A DNA stretch of 64,000 bases from Bactrocera neohumeralis (GCF_024586455.1 NC_065921.1:73799865-73863864), one strand, 5' to 3'. Shown: positions 11,160 to 23,274, counted from the first letter of the stretch. Notes: generated by a model from the sequence alone, not told the origin. Numbers and translations are program-made.

Positions 11160-12530
11160 ACATTTTTACGCTGATTTGCACTCAAGGATATGATATATGC
11201 TTAACATTTCAAAATGAGAAATGAGGGGAGCCATATCATGTACTTACATGAAGACCAACGCGTTTGCTTTTACAAATGTGAAACTTTTGCATTTCCACAA
11301 TTGCTGAGAAAAATTGCCAACGCAAACTATCAAACTATCAACAAACTGTAAAAAAAAACCAAAAAAAAAAACGAAATAAGTGCACTTCGGGGAAATCTTT
11401 TCGACTATTTGCGTATTCAACTGTTAAGTGGCAAAGCTGCTGCACATGCGGTGGAACGCGTAAATGTGACGGCGCAAGGAGACGCGCAAGTATCAGCTTG
11501 TCATATTCTTAGCGCAACTGTAGTCAACTTGTTACTGGCAACATTTGTAATATTTGTTTATTTGCACGGACTTTGCGGGGGTCCGATTACGCACACATAA
11601 AGCCAACAATGCATTTACTTTTATGTGCAGCAAATGCAACGGTTCATTGGATTAGGGTTTGCCGTGCATGCGTCCACTTTGGCGGTATGAAAAATATACG
11701 CACAAGTGGCATGAAGACATAAAGATGCAAAGCGAAGTGGCGAGCACAAGTGTCTTCGAAATCAGCGCACAAACACTTTTGCCACTTTGGTCGTGGTAAA
11801 TGCCAGCGACCGTGGTCCCCTCAAGTTTTGTGTTCTCTGCGACTCATCCTGCGGCTATTGTCGAATGTCTTTATTTTTTGGTGCAATCCTTGACCTGTCA
11901 TAATTCAGTACACATTGAGCTGTCAGTCCGGTTTTAAGTAAGCCATTTTATGTGCCAACACACACACATACATGCACCCCACTTCCTTTACATTTCAATA
12001 GCAATTGCATATCCTTGCACATCCTTGCTTTGTAAAGCCAATTTCCAATACAAATCTCCCCTTCGAATCATTCAACATTGCGTGCGTTAAAGTTTTTCGG
12101 TTTTTTTTTGTTCGTATTCTTTCTAATTTTATACTTTTCAAATCGGAAAATTGCTGCACCAGCGTTTAAAGGAAACTTTATGCTTTTTATTATTCGCGCA
12201 CCAAATAGTTTAGTAGTGTAGGAGTGTGTGGTCCGATACCGCCACTAAGACGGTTCGACTTCTAGCGTTTGGTTTTAAATGGATTTTGCTTTGCGCTATC
12301 ACGCATAACGGTATTAGAAAATGTCGCACATAAATAATTTGCGCATAAAAAGGGACAAGCGTATTATAAGTAGCAAGCTGTGGGGATCACTTTTTATGTG
12401 TTGAGTTGAAAATTGAGATTTACTGTCCAGAAAGAATGCTTTGTAGCTTAAGGATTTCTTGTAAGATTGCCGTTATACTACCAGCTTGTTCAATCAGTTT
12501 TGTCGTTTTATAAGCAAAGCATAGCTTTAT
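11160..12530. other. intergenic, non-repetitive
   Basis: Contains CA-rich words, long A and T runs and no transposon signature. It looks like ordinary single-copy intergenic DNA in which conserved regulatory blocks could hide; I cannot show any from one sequence. Confidence 0.4.
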
Positions 12531-12534
12531 GACT

Positions 12535-13545
12535 CAAAATACACTTTATTATTCAGTATAATCTCCCTGAGCATTAATACACTTGCTCCCACGATCCCCC
12601 AATCTGTAGATCCCATCCCTGACGTGATAATCTGGAAGGTCTGCAAAATACGCTTCAACAGCCGTTATGACCTCTTAATTTGATGAAAAACGCTTGCCAC
12701 GCATAAATTTTTTGAGTTCTGGAAATAAATGGAAGTCGCGGGGGCCAAATCTGGTGTATACGGTGGATGCTCCTACAATTCGAACTTTAAATCATGGATT
12801 TTAGCCATTGTCAAAATCCACTTGTGCATTGTGCTGATGAAAAAGGATTTTTTTCTTCTTATTCTTATTCTTTCTTATTCTTTCACGAATTTTTTCCTTC
12901 AACTGGTCCAAAAGGTTGCAATAATATTCAGAATTAATTGTTTTACCAGTTTGCAAGTAATCGGCAAAGAAAATTTCCCTCGCATCCCAAAAAACTGATG
13001 CCATAACCTGCTTGCCCAATTTCCGGACACGAACTCGTTTCGAAGCCGAACAACCAGGTTCACACCACTCTTCAGCCTCTTGGTTTGATTCAGGATCATG
13101 GTGATAGCTACAAGTCTCATCCATAGTGATAAATCAACGCACAAAATCCACTGACTGAGAAAATCGCCTTCAAACGTGTTTTTGTTCCATTGATAGCGAT
13201 TGCGGCACCCATTGTGCACACAGTTTTCTAAAACCCAAAATTTCACTTAAAATATGGCTGACACTGCCTAATAAGATGTGTAGAGCCGCTTCTAAATCTC
13301 TCTCAGTCAATCGACGATCTTCCAAAACCATATCCTGTATTTTAGCTATGATTTCTAGCGTTGATGCGCTATTTGGACGACCTTCACGTGGATCGCCTTC
13401 AAGGCTTGTACGATCACGTTTAAATTCAGCAACCCAGCTTTCTACTGTTCTGATTGTAGGTGAACAATCATTATACACTTTTAACATTCGCTCGAGAATT
13501 TCTTTTGGTGCTACACCTTCCATAAATAAGAATTGATCACTATGC
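12535..13545 (-). pseudogene. mariner transposase, frameshifted, nearly full length
   Basis: N-terminus on the minus strand at about 13,523: GVAPKEILERMLKVYNDCSP, then VESWVAEFKRDR and EDRRLTERDLEAAL. The first catalytic motif appears as MDETCSYHHDPE, followed by KRVRVRKLGKQVMASVFWDA and TINSEYYCNLLDQL. The second Asp motif (normally HHDNAP) reads HQHNAQ, and after TPDLAP a 2-base loss shifts the frame before the third Asp. At least three frames are used, so it is dead. It ends near 12,540 with the usual ...GDY-type C-terminus. Confidence 0.85.
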
Positions 13546-13689
13546 GATATTAAATTTTTTCCATTGTAAAAAAATACTGTGACGCGGCGACACTAAATGG
13601 CTTGTAAACAAAGAATGAAAAGACAGATTGAAATGAAACTTCACAGCGACAAAATTTATTGAACCTAGTATTATGAGCAAGAAATAGTA

Positions 13690-14600
13690 AGATTTGGTTT
13701 AATATTCATTCTTTCAAAATCTGTATCTTCCCCTCAAAGTAATCCCTCTTGGCCTTAATACACTGGTGCCAACTTGTTTTCCTCGAAAGAGTTGTTAAAG
13801 CCAATTTTTGGAATATCCTTCAATGCGCACAGCGATTCACGTTTAATGTCTTCAAACGACTCAAAACTGTTTCCCCGGAGTGATCGTTTGAGTTTACTGC
13901 ATAGCTAGAAGTCACTCTGAGTTGAATCAGGCGAGTATGATGGCTGAGACACAAAATTTGGCGAAAAACTCATGAAGAATCAATGCAGTATGCGACGGTA
14001 CATTATCGTGGTGCAAAAACCAGGAGTTGTCAGACCATAATTCCGGCCTCTTTTAACGAATAGCTTCGCATAAATAGTATTCGTTTTTGACAATTTAGCC
14101 GGTACAAAGAAATTGGGAATGTTTTTCAAAAAAATTTAGTGATTTTGGAACCAATTGTGCTTTCACTTTCCTTAGGCCCAAATGGAAATTCAAAATGGAT
14201 TTCACTAATACTTAGGATATTCCAACGATCCCAGGAAGATTCCTAACTGTTAATCGTCGATTCTGAGGCGCCGATTCCTTTATTTTATTAACGTGTTGAT
14301 CATCAGTTGATGTTGATGGGCGACCTGGACGTGGTTCGTTTTCAACGCGTTCTCGAACCTTTTTGAATAATTTGTACCGACCAAAAACACTTGCTCGCGA
14401 CAAACCATTATCACTGAAGGCCTTTTCCGATACTCTTAACGTTTCAGCACCAGAAATTTGATTCCGCTATATAAAAGTACCATATATACTAAGTTCTTTT
14501 TCGATCATTGCTTAATCCTAGAGTTATATTTTGAAACTTCAAGGACCGTTTCTTTAATGTCTGTTTAGCAGCCATCTGTCAGTTAAATTCTGCTTAAAAA
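13690..14600 (-). pseudogene. second mariner relic (different subfamily)
   Basis: The minus strand reads MSRASVFGRYKLFKKVRERV, RPGRPSTSTDDQHVNKIKE and NRRLTVRNLPGIVGIS, then degraded DETWI-type and FLHHDN-type scraps toward 13,700. It belongs to the same subfamily as the relics at 39.0, 53.0 and 55.3 kb. Broken by stops and indels. Confidence 0.75.
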
Positions 14601-14869
14601 TGTTTTTTTTCTTACCGAAAGAAGGAGTCTTGGTTAAGTCAACCAGAACTTAAGTGACAGATGGCTGTTAACCAGGCATTCAGCAAACGGTCCTAAGTGA
14701 TTTATTCGGGGAAAACTAAAAACATAGTTTTGTTTAAGAGTTTAACTGCAAAAGGGCGTGGAGACTGTTTAAGATGGCGCTTCAACCGAAAGTTGGAAAG
14801 GACTGACGGAAAACGTTGGAGAGACTCATTTTCTGTACATTAGGCGCAGAATACCGAGAAGCAAACTGT

Positions 14870-15280
14870 TAAGGGCTCAGCATGCCTAGATCTACAGATC
14901 TTGAACGAAGTAGTGTCATAGCGCTTTTGCACAAAGATTTTGCTGTAAGCACTTTTTTCGACATCAGTCTTCAAAAATGTGCGCCGAAGGAGGTAGTTAA
15001 AGCCCTTGACAAGTTTGAGGTAAAATTGAACCTTGAGGTGGTACCTGTAAAGCTGCAGAAGATGTGAAGTGGGACTTTTCACAGATGGTTTGAAATTATG
15101 GGTTTACTGTAAGGAGCTCTCTGTCTGCTGCTATTAAGGTCACGTAGACGTACTGCTACGAAGTGCAATCTCTCTAACGGAGATAAGCATTTACACCCAC
15201 AGTAGATCAGCAATATTAGCGTTGTGCGTTTAAAGCTGGTAAAGGAGAGTTTTCGTCACTAGAAGTAACATCAAGCATTT
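14870..15280 (+). pseudogene. family B non-LTR fragment
   Basis: Degraded stretch with TACTGCTACGAAGTGCAATCTC and CGGAGATAAGCATTTACACCC, words shared with the RNase H regions at 7.4, 21.8 and 23.75 kb (LLRSA...EVTIHSDSRAA in the best copy). Too decayed for a full translation. Confidence 0.4.
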
Positions 15281-15497
15281 CATCATCAGACTTGTCTTAC
15301 TCATTTTGGAATGTTACTAAGTTGGATCTCGATTGGTATTTTGCGACGAGATTCGCTGCTGCTAGATCTTTTTGGCCTAGAGTAGAAGACAGTATGTCTT
15401 CTGAACCAATTACTGAATTCATTTTGGCTCGCCTCTTCATCCTGAATATATTAATTTATCACGTGATTAAGAAAAAACGATTTAAAAAATATACAGT

Positions 15498-15570
15498 CGC
15501 CCAACGTGGGGCTCGAACCCACGACCCTGAGATTAAGAGTCTCATGCTCTACCGACTGAGCTAGCCGGGC
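15498..15570 (-). tRNA. tRNA-Lys-CTT: tRNA-Lys (anticodon CTT)
   Basis: On the minus strand a 73-nt cloverleaf: acceptor GCCCGGC with GTTGGGC (two G-U pairs), anticodon stem TGAGA/TCTCA around CTCTTAA, B box GGTTCGAGCCC. A T6 run lies about 10 bases downstream on its strand. All seven acceptor pairs form, unlike the copy at 17,756. Confidence 0.96.
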
Positions 15571-15839
15571 TGTTATAACAACGCCGCCAAATAACGGAGA
15601 ACCAGTTTTTTCTATATATAAAAAAATTCAAATTAATAATTTTAATTTTATATATTTTATTTGGTTCATCAATTAAAATATTTTCTTCAGTCTTTATTCA
15701 TAAATAGCCTCCTTCCTTATATTAAACATGTTGGTTCAATATAAGATATTCAATGTAAAAATTTTAAACAAATATTTAATACACGAATCATCATGGTAGT
15801 TTTCAAGAAAGTTATTGCTATAAAAGTAGTTTCTACTTC

Positions 15840-16760
15840 TTTACTGGCGTATACACCGCTTACGGTTATAGCCGAGTTAAAAACTGCGCGCCAGTCGTTT
15901 CTTCTCTTCGCCAATTCCAGATACCAAGTGCTGCCGGGTCCTTCTCCACCTGAAGGCCGTCCGACGAGTATTCAATCGAAAACTTTCAAAGCTGGTTTGT
16001 TCTTTACCTCGTACAGCTGATCGTTCCATCGACTGCGGTATTCGCCATTGCCAATGCGTAAAGTCTCCTAAGGCCGACTCATCAGATGATGTCATTGTCC
16101 ATGCCTCTGCACCATAGAGCAGGGCGGGGATGAAGAGTGACTTATAGAGTTTTATCTTTGTTCGTCGAGAGAGAGAGTTTTACTTCTTGATTGCTTACTC
16201 AGTCCGAAGTAGAAACTTTTGGCAAGAGTTATTCTGCTTTGAATTTCTAGGATGACATTGTCATTGGTGTTAATACTGGTTCCAGGATAGACGAAATTAT
16301 CTAAGACTTCGAAATTATGACTGTCAACAGTGACGTGGTCATGAGTGCGATGAGTGTTTGTTTGATGACAGGAGATATTTCGACTTGCCCTCGTTCCTTA
16401 TACAGTCTGTAGAAATCAGAACAAACGGCGCGGTTGTTGAGACCAATTCTCCCTTCTCATTTCGTAACGAACAGCTCGGAGAGGTCCTTCCCGATCCTGA
16501 TGGAGCTTTTGGTGTTGCTCAACGTCAGTTTAAACCGCTTTGCGGGGATAAAAAATTCATACATAGCATAGAGGCAGTTCCTTTTCGTGCTGTCGAAGGT
16601 GGCTTTAAAATCGGCAGAGAGTGGTGTGTGACGAACTTCATTTCACGGGTCTTTTCCAAGATTTTACGCGTGGTGAAAATCTCGTCAGTAGAAGATTTTC
16701 CAGGTCTAAAGCCACACTGATAAAGTTCAATCAGTTTGTTGACGGTAGTTGGCGCAGATT
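15840..16760 (-). pseudogene. family A non-LTR RT to 3' end, rearranged
   Basis: From right to left on the minus strand: LYQCGFRPGKSSTDEIF (RT fingers/palm start, about 16,720-16,660), RTSPSCSLRNE, then HNFEVLDNFVYPGTSINTND and EIQSRITLAKSFYFGLS, a degraded thumb region, and the 3' end with AACTCGGCTATAAC and TGTATACGCCAG. The YADD catalytic region is deleted. 3' end faces low coordinates. Confidence 0.75.
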
Positions 16761-16789
16761 GTGGGGTCCCCCTTTTGATGCATTGGGCA

Positions 16790-17260
16790 GTAGGGTGGGT
16801 CGATTCCGGACTTTTTTCGATTCGGGATTTCTAATAGTGCGGAAAAGTTGCCTTAGTACTTCCTGATTTCAATGCAACTTTTTGTTTTGAAATCGGATTG
16901 CATCTTCAACCCCAACTCCGGCCTTGAAATCTCGAAAATTAGCCTAAAATCGTGAAATTGTCTACCTAGCGCCTGAAATACGCATCTCATGGCAAAATGT
17001 ATAAAACAAAAGTTATTTGTCACGTCATTTGCTACCGAAATGGTATGTGATCATGGCCGTAGGACGAACCGTTCCCGAGATACGAGCGAAAAGGCGGCGC
17101 GCCACAGCGCAAGGTGAAAATCGGCTTGCGGCCACACTTCTTGACGTTGATTTCGCCGAGTGCTATCACTCACATTCATTCACCTACGCCAAAGGACACG
17201 TTCGGACTGGTCTCCACATAAATATTTTTTCATCGAGTTCCTTCACTCTTGTCGTTGATT
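16790..17260. repeat. TIR-like word and internal direct repeat
   Basis: TAGGGTGGGTCGATTCCGGA at 16,791 resembles the terminal repeat of the mariner derivative at 55,258 (TTAGGGTGGGTC). Downstream, TTGATTTCGCCGAGTGCTAT occurs twice, at about 17,148 and 17,256. Together they suggest an element start upstream of the open frame at 17,310. Confidence 0.45.
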
Positions 17261-17309
17261 TCGCCGAGTGCTATCACTTATATTCTCTCAACAGAACACA
17301 GAACTCAAA

Positions 17310-17755
17310 ATGTCTGTATCTAAATTTAAATTTAGACAGAAGTGTCCTGTGTTTGGCATATATCCGTACAATCTCTCTGAGTCCCAGTTACCTACTTACC
17401 AGGATGTTTTTTTGTGTTATCAGTTTGAAAGATTTCGTATAGGGCGACTCCGAGGCGACAACTATGAACCTAGGAGTAAAGAGGTTACAGAAATAGTTGC
17501 AAAAAAGGTTGAAAATACTTTCAAAAAGTCATCTATTCCGATAGTTTCACACACCAGAGTTGTACAAATGCTCACCACATACCATAAGAATTTTCTGATT
17601 CTTAAACAAATGTTTTTAAGGAACCCAATAGGTTTTAGCTCTAAAAGAGACGACTTTGTCTCTTCTGCCGGAAAATTATTTGAATCGCTGCTTGTAAATG
17701 CATTTATTTTTCTTCTTACACTTGTCCAAAGGAAAGGAAAGTTTCCTATCAATGA
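17310..17755 (+). pseudogene. relic of a multicopy arthropod protein of unknown function
   Basis: From the ATG at 17,310 the frame reads MSVSKFKFRQKCPVFGIYPY, then LSESQLPTYQDVFLCYQFER, KEVTEIVAKKVENTFKKSSI, SHTRVVQMLTTYHKNFLILK and SSAGKLFE at about 17,680. A shift of frame there restores IAACKCIYFSSYTCPKERKV, two CxC-type cysteine pairs. I recall this layout (LPTY-DV, IVAKK, SIP-V, YH, then C-C-C-C) from repeated, transposon-like insect genes without known function; that is recollection and not a database result. Copy is cut at 17,756 by the tRNA-Lys fragment. Frameshift plus truncation make it non-functional. Confidence 0.6.
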
Positions 17756-17828
17756 ACAACCATGTGGGACTCGAACCCACGACTTTGAGATTAAGAGTCT
17801 CATGCTCTACCGACTGAGCTAGCCGGGC
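17756..17828 (-). pseudogene. tRNA-Lys (CTT) pseudogene, acceptor strand lost
   Basis: The 5' half, anticodon arm and T arm match the gene at 15,498-15,570, and about 35 bp of 5' flank are shared too (TGTTATAA..ACG.CGCCAAATA.CGGA). The last eight bases differ (ATGGTTGT in place of GTTGGGCG), so the acceptor stem cannot form; the variable loop is also changed. A partial DNA duplication and not a retrocopy, because flank is included. Confidence 0.85.
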
Positions 17829-17867
17829 TGTTATAAAAACGGCGCCAAATAGCGGAAAACGAAATTT

Positions 17868-18590
17868 AGCTACAGCTGTGTTCACGAAAATAGTAGTGCC
17901 GGTGACTACTAACTATTTAACAGTCAAATCACATGATAAGAAATGTCCATTTTAAGGACATTTTCCAACTAGCATACGGTAGCATTACATCTTTCAATGT
18001 ATTAATGCACACTGCTTGGTCAATAATGCCAGTGATCAAAGAGATTGGACCATCGCCAGCATACGAGAAACAAGCCCACACCATAGTGTTTAGCTCAACA
18101 TACTTTACTGTCTTTGTGGTGTACCTTGGGTGATATTCTGTGTTTGGGAGACAACGAACACACTGCCTGGAGCCTATACCACCAAACAAAACAATTTTGA
18201 TCTTATCCGTAAATACAATATTGTGCCACTTTTCGGCGGGCCGATACATATGGTCTTTCGAAACTTTTTATTCTTGCAATTGACGTGCTTCTTCGTCAAA
18301 AGGGTACTTTTCTCGGACTCCTTGCATGTAAATTAGCTTCTATTAGCCTTCGGCTAACTGTGACAGATTCACATTTTTAATTATTTTTGACCATTAGATT
18401 CAATGAAGTCTTGCGCTTACCACCAAGTTTCCGACTTAATAGTATGATGAATAGCATTAAATATCATCGGAGCAGTGACCAATCATTTCTTCGATTTCTT
18501 TATATGTCTTGCCTTCATCTCTTAACTTAACTATTAACTCTCGCTTTTTGATTAGGCAATGCTTTTTTTCAACCGACTAAACAAGAAATA
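17868..18590 (-). pseudogene. Tc1-like transposase relic
   Basis: The minus strand begins with KRELIVKLRDEGKTYKEIEE (HTH), is broken by stops, and continues as MYRPAEKWHNIVFTDKIKI, VRCLPNTEYHPRYTTKTVKY and MVWACFSYAGDGPISLITGI, ending LPYASWKMSLKWTFL. These are Tc1-family motifs (FSDES-like first Asp, RRRPNTEYHPRYT, MVWGCFS). The end ACAGCTGTGTTCACGAAAAT at about 17,872 looks like a Tc1-type terminal repeat; no partner is seen at the other side. The second catalytic motif (QDND) is missing. Confidence 0.8.
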
Positions 18591-18599
18591 AAGATAATA

Positions 18600-19290
18600 A
18601 TAAACTTGTAGAGTTTGGTCTTTGTTCGTCGGGAGAGGACTTTGTTCTGCAATTTCCTACTCAGTCCAAAGGACCACCTGTTGGCAAGACTTATTCTGCG
18701 TTGGATTTCGAGGCTGACATTTTTGTTTGTATTAATACTGGTTCCAAAATAGACGAACTCTTTTCACGGGTCTTTTCCAAGATTTGGGGTATGATAAAAA
18801 TTTAGTCGATAGTAGATTTTACAGTTCTAAACCTACCCTGATAAAGTCCAATCAGTTGGTTGACGTTGGGCTGCAGTCTTTCACACACCACGCTCGATAA
18901 GACCGTATATACGATATTACGGAGGCAAACCCCAAGGTAATTGGCGCAGATTTTGGGGTGCCCCTTTTTGTGGATTTAGCAAAGCACATTTAAGTTCCAA
19001 TCATTGGGCATGCTTTCATCCGACCATGATCTGCAAAGAAGCTGGTGCATGCACCTTATCAGTTCTTCGCCGCCATATTTGAATAGCGTGGACGGTAATC
19101 CATCGGCCCCTGTCGCTTTGTTGTTCTTCAGGCGGGTAATTGTTATTAGAACCTCATCATGGTCGGACAGTGGAACACCTATTCAATTGACTTCGATTGG
19201 GAAATCAGATTCGCCATCTCCAGATGTTACACTTTCACTGGCGCTCAGCAGTCTGGAGAAGTGTTCCCTCCATAACTTCAGTATGCTCTG
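18600..19290 (-). pseudogene. family A non-LTR fragments (endonuclease-RT linker and RT)
   Basis: On the minus strand: CTGCTGAGCGCCAGTGAAAG (linker), words coding for ESMPDDWNL-type sequence near 19,010, the GVCLRNIVYTVLSSVVC region at about 18,900, and FVYFGTSINTNKNVSLEIQR near 18,740. Compare the plus-strand copy at 45.6-46.9 kb. Large internal deletions. Confidence 0.65.
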
Positions 19291-19299
19291 AACATCAGC

Positions 19300-19885
19300 C
19301 CCTAGATTACTTTGCTTATGGGGATGATTAATGTTCATATACTCGTACATATAATAGACAACCCCATACTATTGTAGAGAAAATAACTTTTTGAAGAAAT
19401 TAAAAGCAACGAAAAGCTTTCCGAGTATCCCAAGAACTTGATAGCGTAATCAGAAGCTCGTGGAATCATTTCGTAATACCGAAAACTTTTTGTACGTGTA
19501 ATAATAAAGCAAAGTGTAAGTAAGTTCAATTCTGAGAATGACACCAGAAGAATATGACAAAGGGAAGATCAAACTGCATAGAATTATTGACAGAGACGAT
19601 ATACCAAATGCCCGATTTTAAAGAGGAGGTGCATTATTACCGAATAAACTAGGATGTACATATTAAAAGTGTTATTATCCTATATTTTTATATCAATTAC
19701 TCGAAAATATCAGAAAGAATAGCTGAAATCGGGACCAGACTTTCAAATAAAATGGACAATTCCACAGACTTTTTTCATATCGAAGTCATATATTAGTCGA
19801 TAACAGCACAAAAAAAATGGTGGTGGGATAGTGGGAACCACGACTAAACTTTTAAATCAAATGGGTAATTTTGTGTTTTGTGTCG
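19300..19885. other. intergenic, nothing recognised
   Basis: AT-rich, no open frame with a domain, no repeat recognised. Confidence 0.4.
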
Positions 19886-19889
19886 GCGC

Positions 19890-20262
19890 TTGCAGGATAC
19901 GAGATAAAGGTTTTTTTAGATTTATGGTTCTGCGGAAGATTTATGGTTCTTTGCGAATTGATAACAGCGAATACCGCAGTCAAAGAATGATTACGAGATA
20001 TGTATACTTCGACATTGACAGAGTTGAGTGAATCAAAAGACAGCAGCTAGGCTGGTTAGGTTGTGTTGTCCGGATGGTTGAGAAAACTCCAGCTTTGACA
20101 GTTTTCGACTCACCACTCGCCGAAAAAGTCGTGGAAAAGGGCTGGCTGCATTTGGTATCAACAATTGGCGTCAACAAACGAAGAAGAGAAACGATTGGCG
20201 CGCTGTTGTTAACTCGGCTATAACCGTGTAAGTGGTGTCTACCGACCTAGTAAAGACTGTGA
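19890..20262 (+). pseudogene. family A non-LTR 3' end
   Basis: Reads IDNSEYRSQRMITRYVYFDI, then RQQLGWLGCVVRMVEKTPAL, NNWRQQTKKRNDWRAVVNSA and ends at GTAAGTGGTGTCTACCGACC. This is the C-terminus of family A with frame breaks. Confidence 0.75.
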
Positions 20263-20269
20263 AAGAAAT

Positions 20270-21630
20270 TTGTGTAAATTTTTCAAGTCGAGGTCAAGTT
20301 ATAATTTAGTTCCGTCGGAACTTTAGTAGCTTAAAGAGCATGGAAAAGATTAAACACTTATCAGCAAGGTAATGTGTCCATCTTGCGTTAGGTTACTGGG
20401 ATATAGAGTTGTACAGTGAAAACAGCCTGCTTATCAACCCATCAAAGCGATAGCGGTCAAGCTGATAAGACCATTAAAGAAAGGTTCCAGAAAAATTGGT
20501 AATTGGAGCTTACAATTTCAAATACGGTAGGATCACCGGAGGTTAGGATGTCATATGCATAATTGAGTATTTGGTTGACAGAAAACTGTCGGTTTTGCAA
20601 GCTAGTGGCGTAGGCATGCAGCACTTCCTAAGCAAAGTATGGTTATAATCAAGTGCGATCCTTTCCTCTTTCCTCTTTCACCTTTGTATCAACCATATAA
20701 CGTAATTTATGATCGAACTATGGGAGCACTACTCTAAACGCATTTAATTCGGATTATTTAAAGGCTTACTAATATTTCGAAAATTCAAGAACTCATGTAT
20801 GGACCAAAGTTTATTTTAAGTTTGGAAGCTTTTAGCCCTTCTCCGGCTTTCGATTGTAGTATTCCAAGCTTGTTGCAGTTTACTCAATTTACATTTATTT
20901 CGTTTTCAGTTTATTTCTGCACTACACCCACCATCCATGGCATGAACAGTTATGACATTGAATTGACCTTGTTGCATTGTGCGAGAACTCTGCCAGTTTG
21001 GAACGGAAGGGACGTGGCATGAGACCAACAAGTGAAAAAGTTAAATGGCAGCGAGCAATCATAAAACTAAAAAGTATAAAAACACAACAGCAACAACAAA
21101 TGCGGCAAAACAACAATTGAGGGAGTGTTAAATGCTTGGCATTCGAAGTTGAAATGCAGAAAAGTGAATATGCGCTATTGCCAGCTTGAAAAATAAAACA
21201 ACAACTGCCGTTATATGGCGCAGTTGCACGAAACTAACACAAAGCATGCGAACGAAACTTGCAAATGCAGCATTTACCGCCAATGCGTGACACACCTACA
21301 GCCATTTGAGAGTGAATATTTTCAAATTTGCCGTTAGTTTTTTTCGTACGAGTAAAATGCTGTTTGGCTTTCCATATATTTATGTATATAAAAGCTTCTT
21401 TTTTTATTTTTATGGATGAGTGCAACATTATTGACGCCCTCGCTTTGAGAAACGCTGCGGATTCGATTGAAATGCAGTCAATTCCTCGCGCGGCAAATCC
21501 ACTTACCGATGGCGTACCATGCATACATTAACACATATATACATATAAGAGTAGTTACAATGTGATATATGCAGTTCAGAAAAAAGGTGAAATGATAAAA
21601 AAAATTAAAAAAATCGACGTGTGTTTGCTA
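20270..21630. other. intergenic, non-repetitive
   Basis: No transposon signature. Rich in CAA/ACA words at 21,060-21,110. Could carry regulatory sequence; nothing specific visible. Confidence 0.4.
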
Positions 21631-21639
21631 ATGTGACAG

Positions 21640-22215
21640 CCAACACGCTGAAGGACAATATTCTAGAGTCGAACTCACAATAGCAGTTCAACAAATGGTT
21701 GGTACCCAGTAAGCGTCACTCTTTGGTAACCGAAATAGTTCGGCATTTGCTTTGCACAAGATTAAAATTTATTTTTGCTCCGAAGTGCTGCCTCCTTCAG
21801 AGACGGGTGTATTCACTACGATAGCCGAGCGACTTTAATGGCTTTGAGATCGCTGACTGTGAGCTCAAAACTAGTCAAAAGTGCATAACCTCATTAGCAA
21901 TAGCATCAAGCTTCCTCCATACTAGACTTTTGTGGGTGACAGAACAAAGCGGAATCGCAAGGCCCTGCGAAGCCTTTGAATTTTCTTGTGAAAGCATCCT
22001 TACTCCAATTTCATCCGATTGGAACGGATGTCCTCTTGCGTTCTGGCGCTGGACTTGTGGACCTACAGAGAGCTCGGCAACCGCTGGTCAATAAACAGAG
22101 TTTGGGCGACTGTGAGATCCTTTTGCCCCAAAGTGAACCATAAGCGGTCCTCCGAACTAATTACTGCTCAGAAGGTAATCACCAGGTGCGACAAGGTACT
22201 TTAATGTTCGTTCTT
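21640..22215 (+). pseudogene. family B non-LTR RNase H and C-terminal fragment
   Basis: An RNase H region (SEVLPPSETGVFTTIAERL, then stops) is followed by FVGDRTKRNRKALRSL and by LWTYRELGNRWSINRV...ITAQKVITRC, which matches the R1/I-type C-terminal region ('...LGNRWxxxxxC...'). Multiple stops. Confidence 0.55.
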
Positions 22216-22589
22216 TACCAAGGGTGTATGGAGGAAGACGTGGGGAATCATTTTGTCACTTTCTACTTATACATAGTTCAGCTTTTGCGAGACTGAGATT
22301 GAAAGTGGGTGGGATTGATACTGACGCCTTAATAAATTTGTGATGAACTCAAAATGCTTCGTCGATCTATGAGGAGGACAAATATCTTTCCAAGTGAGAT
22401 CCATCAAGTTTTAGATCAACCCTACGATCTAACCTAGTGTAAGAATTTCAATCTAATAGCCCTGGCAGTTACTTTTAAAGGGAATGTAAAAGAGGTCCTA
22501 TTCGTGGATTTTAGAAAAATGGAAAAATAATTTATATTAACATATAATCGGTTGGCAATTCCAAGGATTTTGGAAGGGAAATAGTGCTG

Positions 22590-23230
22590 TGAAAACTAAA
22601 TACGCTTGGATCGTCGAAATTTCGTTTAATGAGCTTCAATGTGGAATACTTGTTGGCTTCTGAGCCAAAACCATTTGCCTTTTATGACAAAAGCCCAAGA
22701 TTGGGTATAGGCGGATCGCGACACAAAACATCGGGTGGGTCAAACCTTTCATGAAATTTTGGGCAAGATAATGTTGTTGTTGATATGGGTGACGCATTTG
22801 CTCACTCCGGAGAGCAATTGCAACCGTGAAACAACTTTATTGACGCTATTCAAGTGCCATTCACAAGACCGTTTAGTGACCGTCGACGAAACATGGACTC
22901 TTTGATGTAAACTGGAGACCTAAACACAGTCGAAATAGGTGAACGTTACTTGGCGAAAATGCTCCGAAGAAAGCGAAGAAGGTTCTGCAATTTGGAAAGG
23001 TCAATGTTCTCTAAGATTAACAAGGTGTGAGCTACATCGACTACTTGAAGAAGTGCGAAACGATGACCACTATGTCGATTTATTGAGTCGATTCGACGCC
23101 GGACTGCAGCTTCATTTAGCGAAAAAGGAGAGTTCTTCTACCATGGAAAAGCAATGACTGACATTTTCGCCATCACCTTGGCCGAATCGGTCGAAGTATA
23201 CAATCTAATCTATTTTAGTATAAATTCTTA
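22590..23230 (+). pseudogene. mariner transposase relic (irritans-like)
   Basis: Reads LTPESNCNRETTLLTLFKCH, DRLVTVDETWTL (first catalytic Asp), VNVTWRKCSEESEEGSAIWK, then RFDAGLQLHLAKKESSSTME in place of the HHDNAP region. Frame breaks and internal deletions are frequent. Plus strand, unlike most other mariners here. Confidence 0.65.
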
Positions 23231-23274
23231 GTTAATATTGGTGATGAATAATAGGCGATGGCAATATCTTCTTC

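Noticed and set aside
12535..14600. Functional mariner transposase genes
   Set aside because: Both copies need several frame changes and have lost catalytic residues.
15292..15564. Open frame ending THDPEIKSLMLYRLS
   Set aside because: Antisense reading of tRNA-Lys. The end of the frame at 17,268-17,822 has the same cause.
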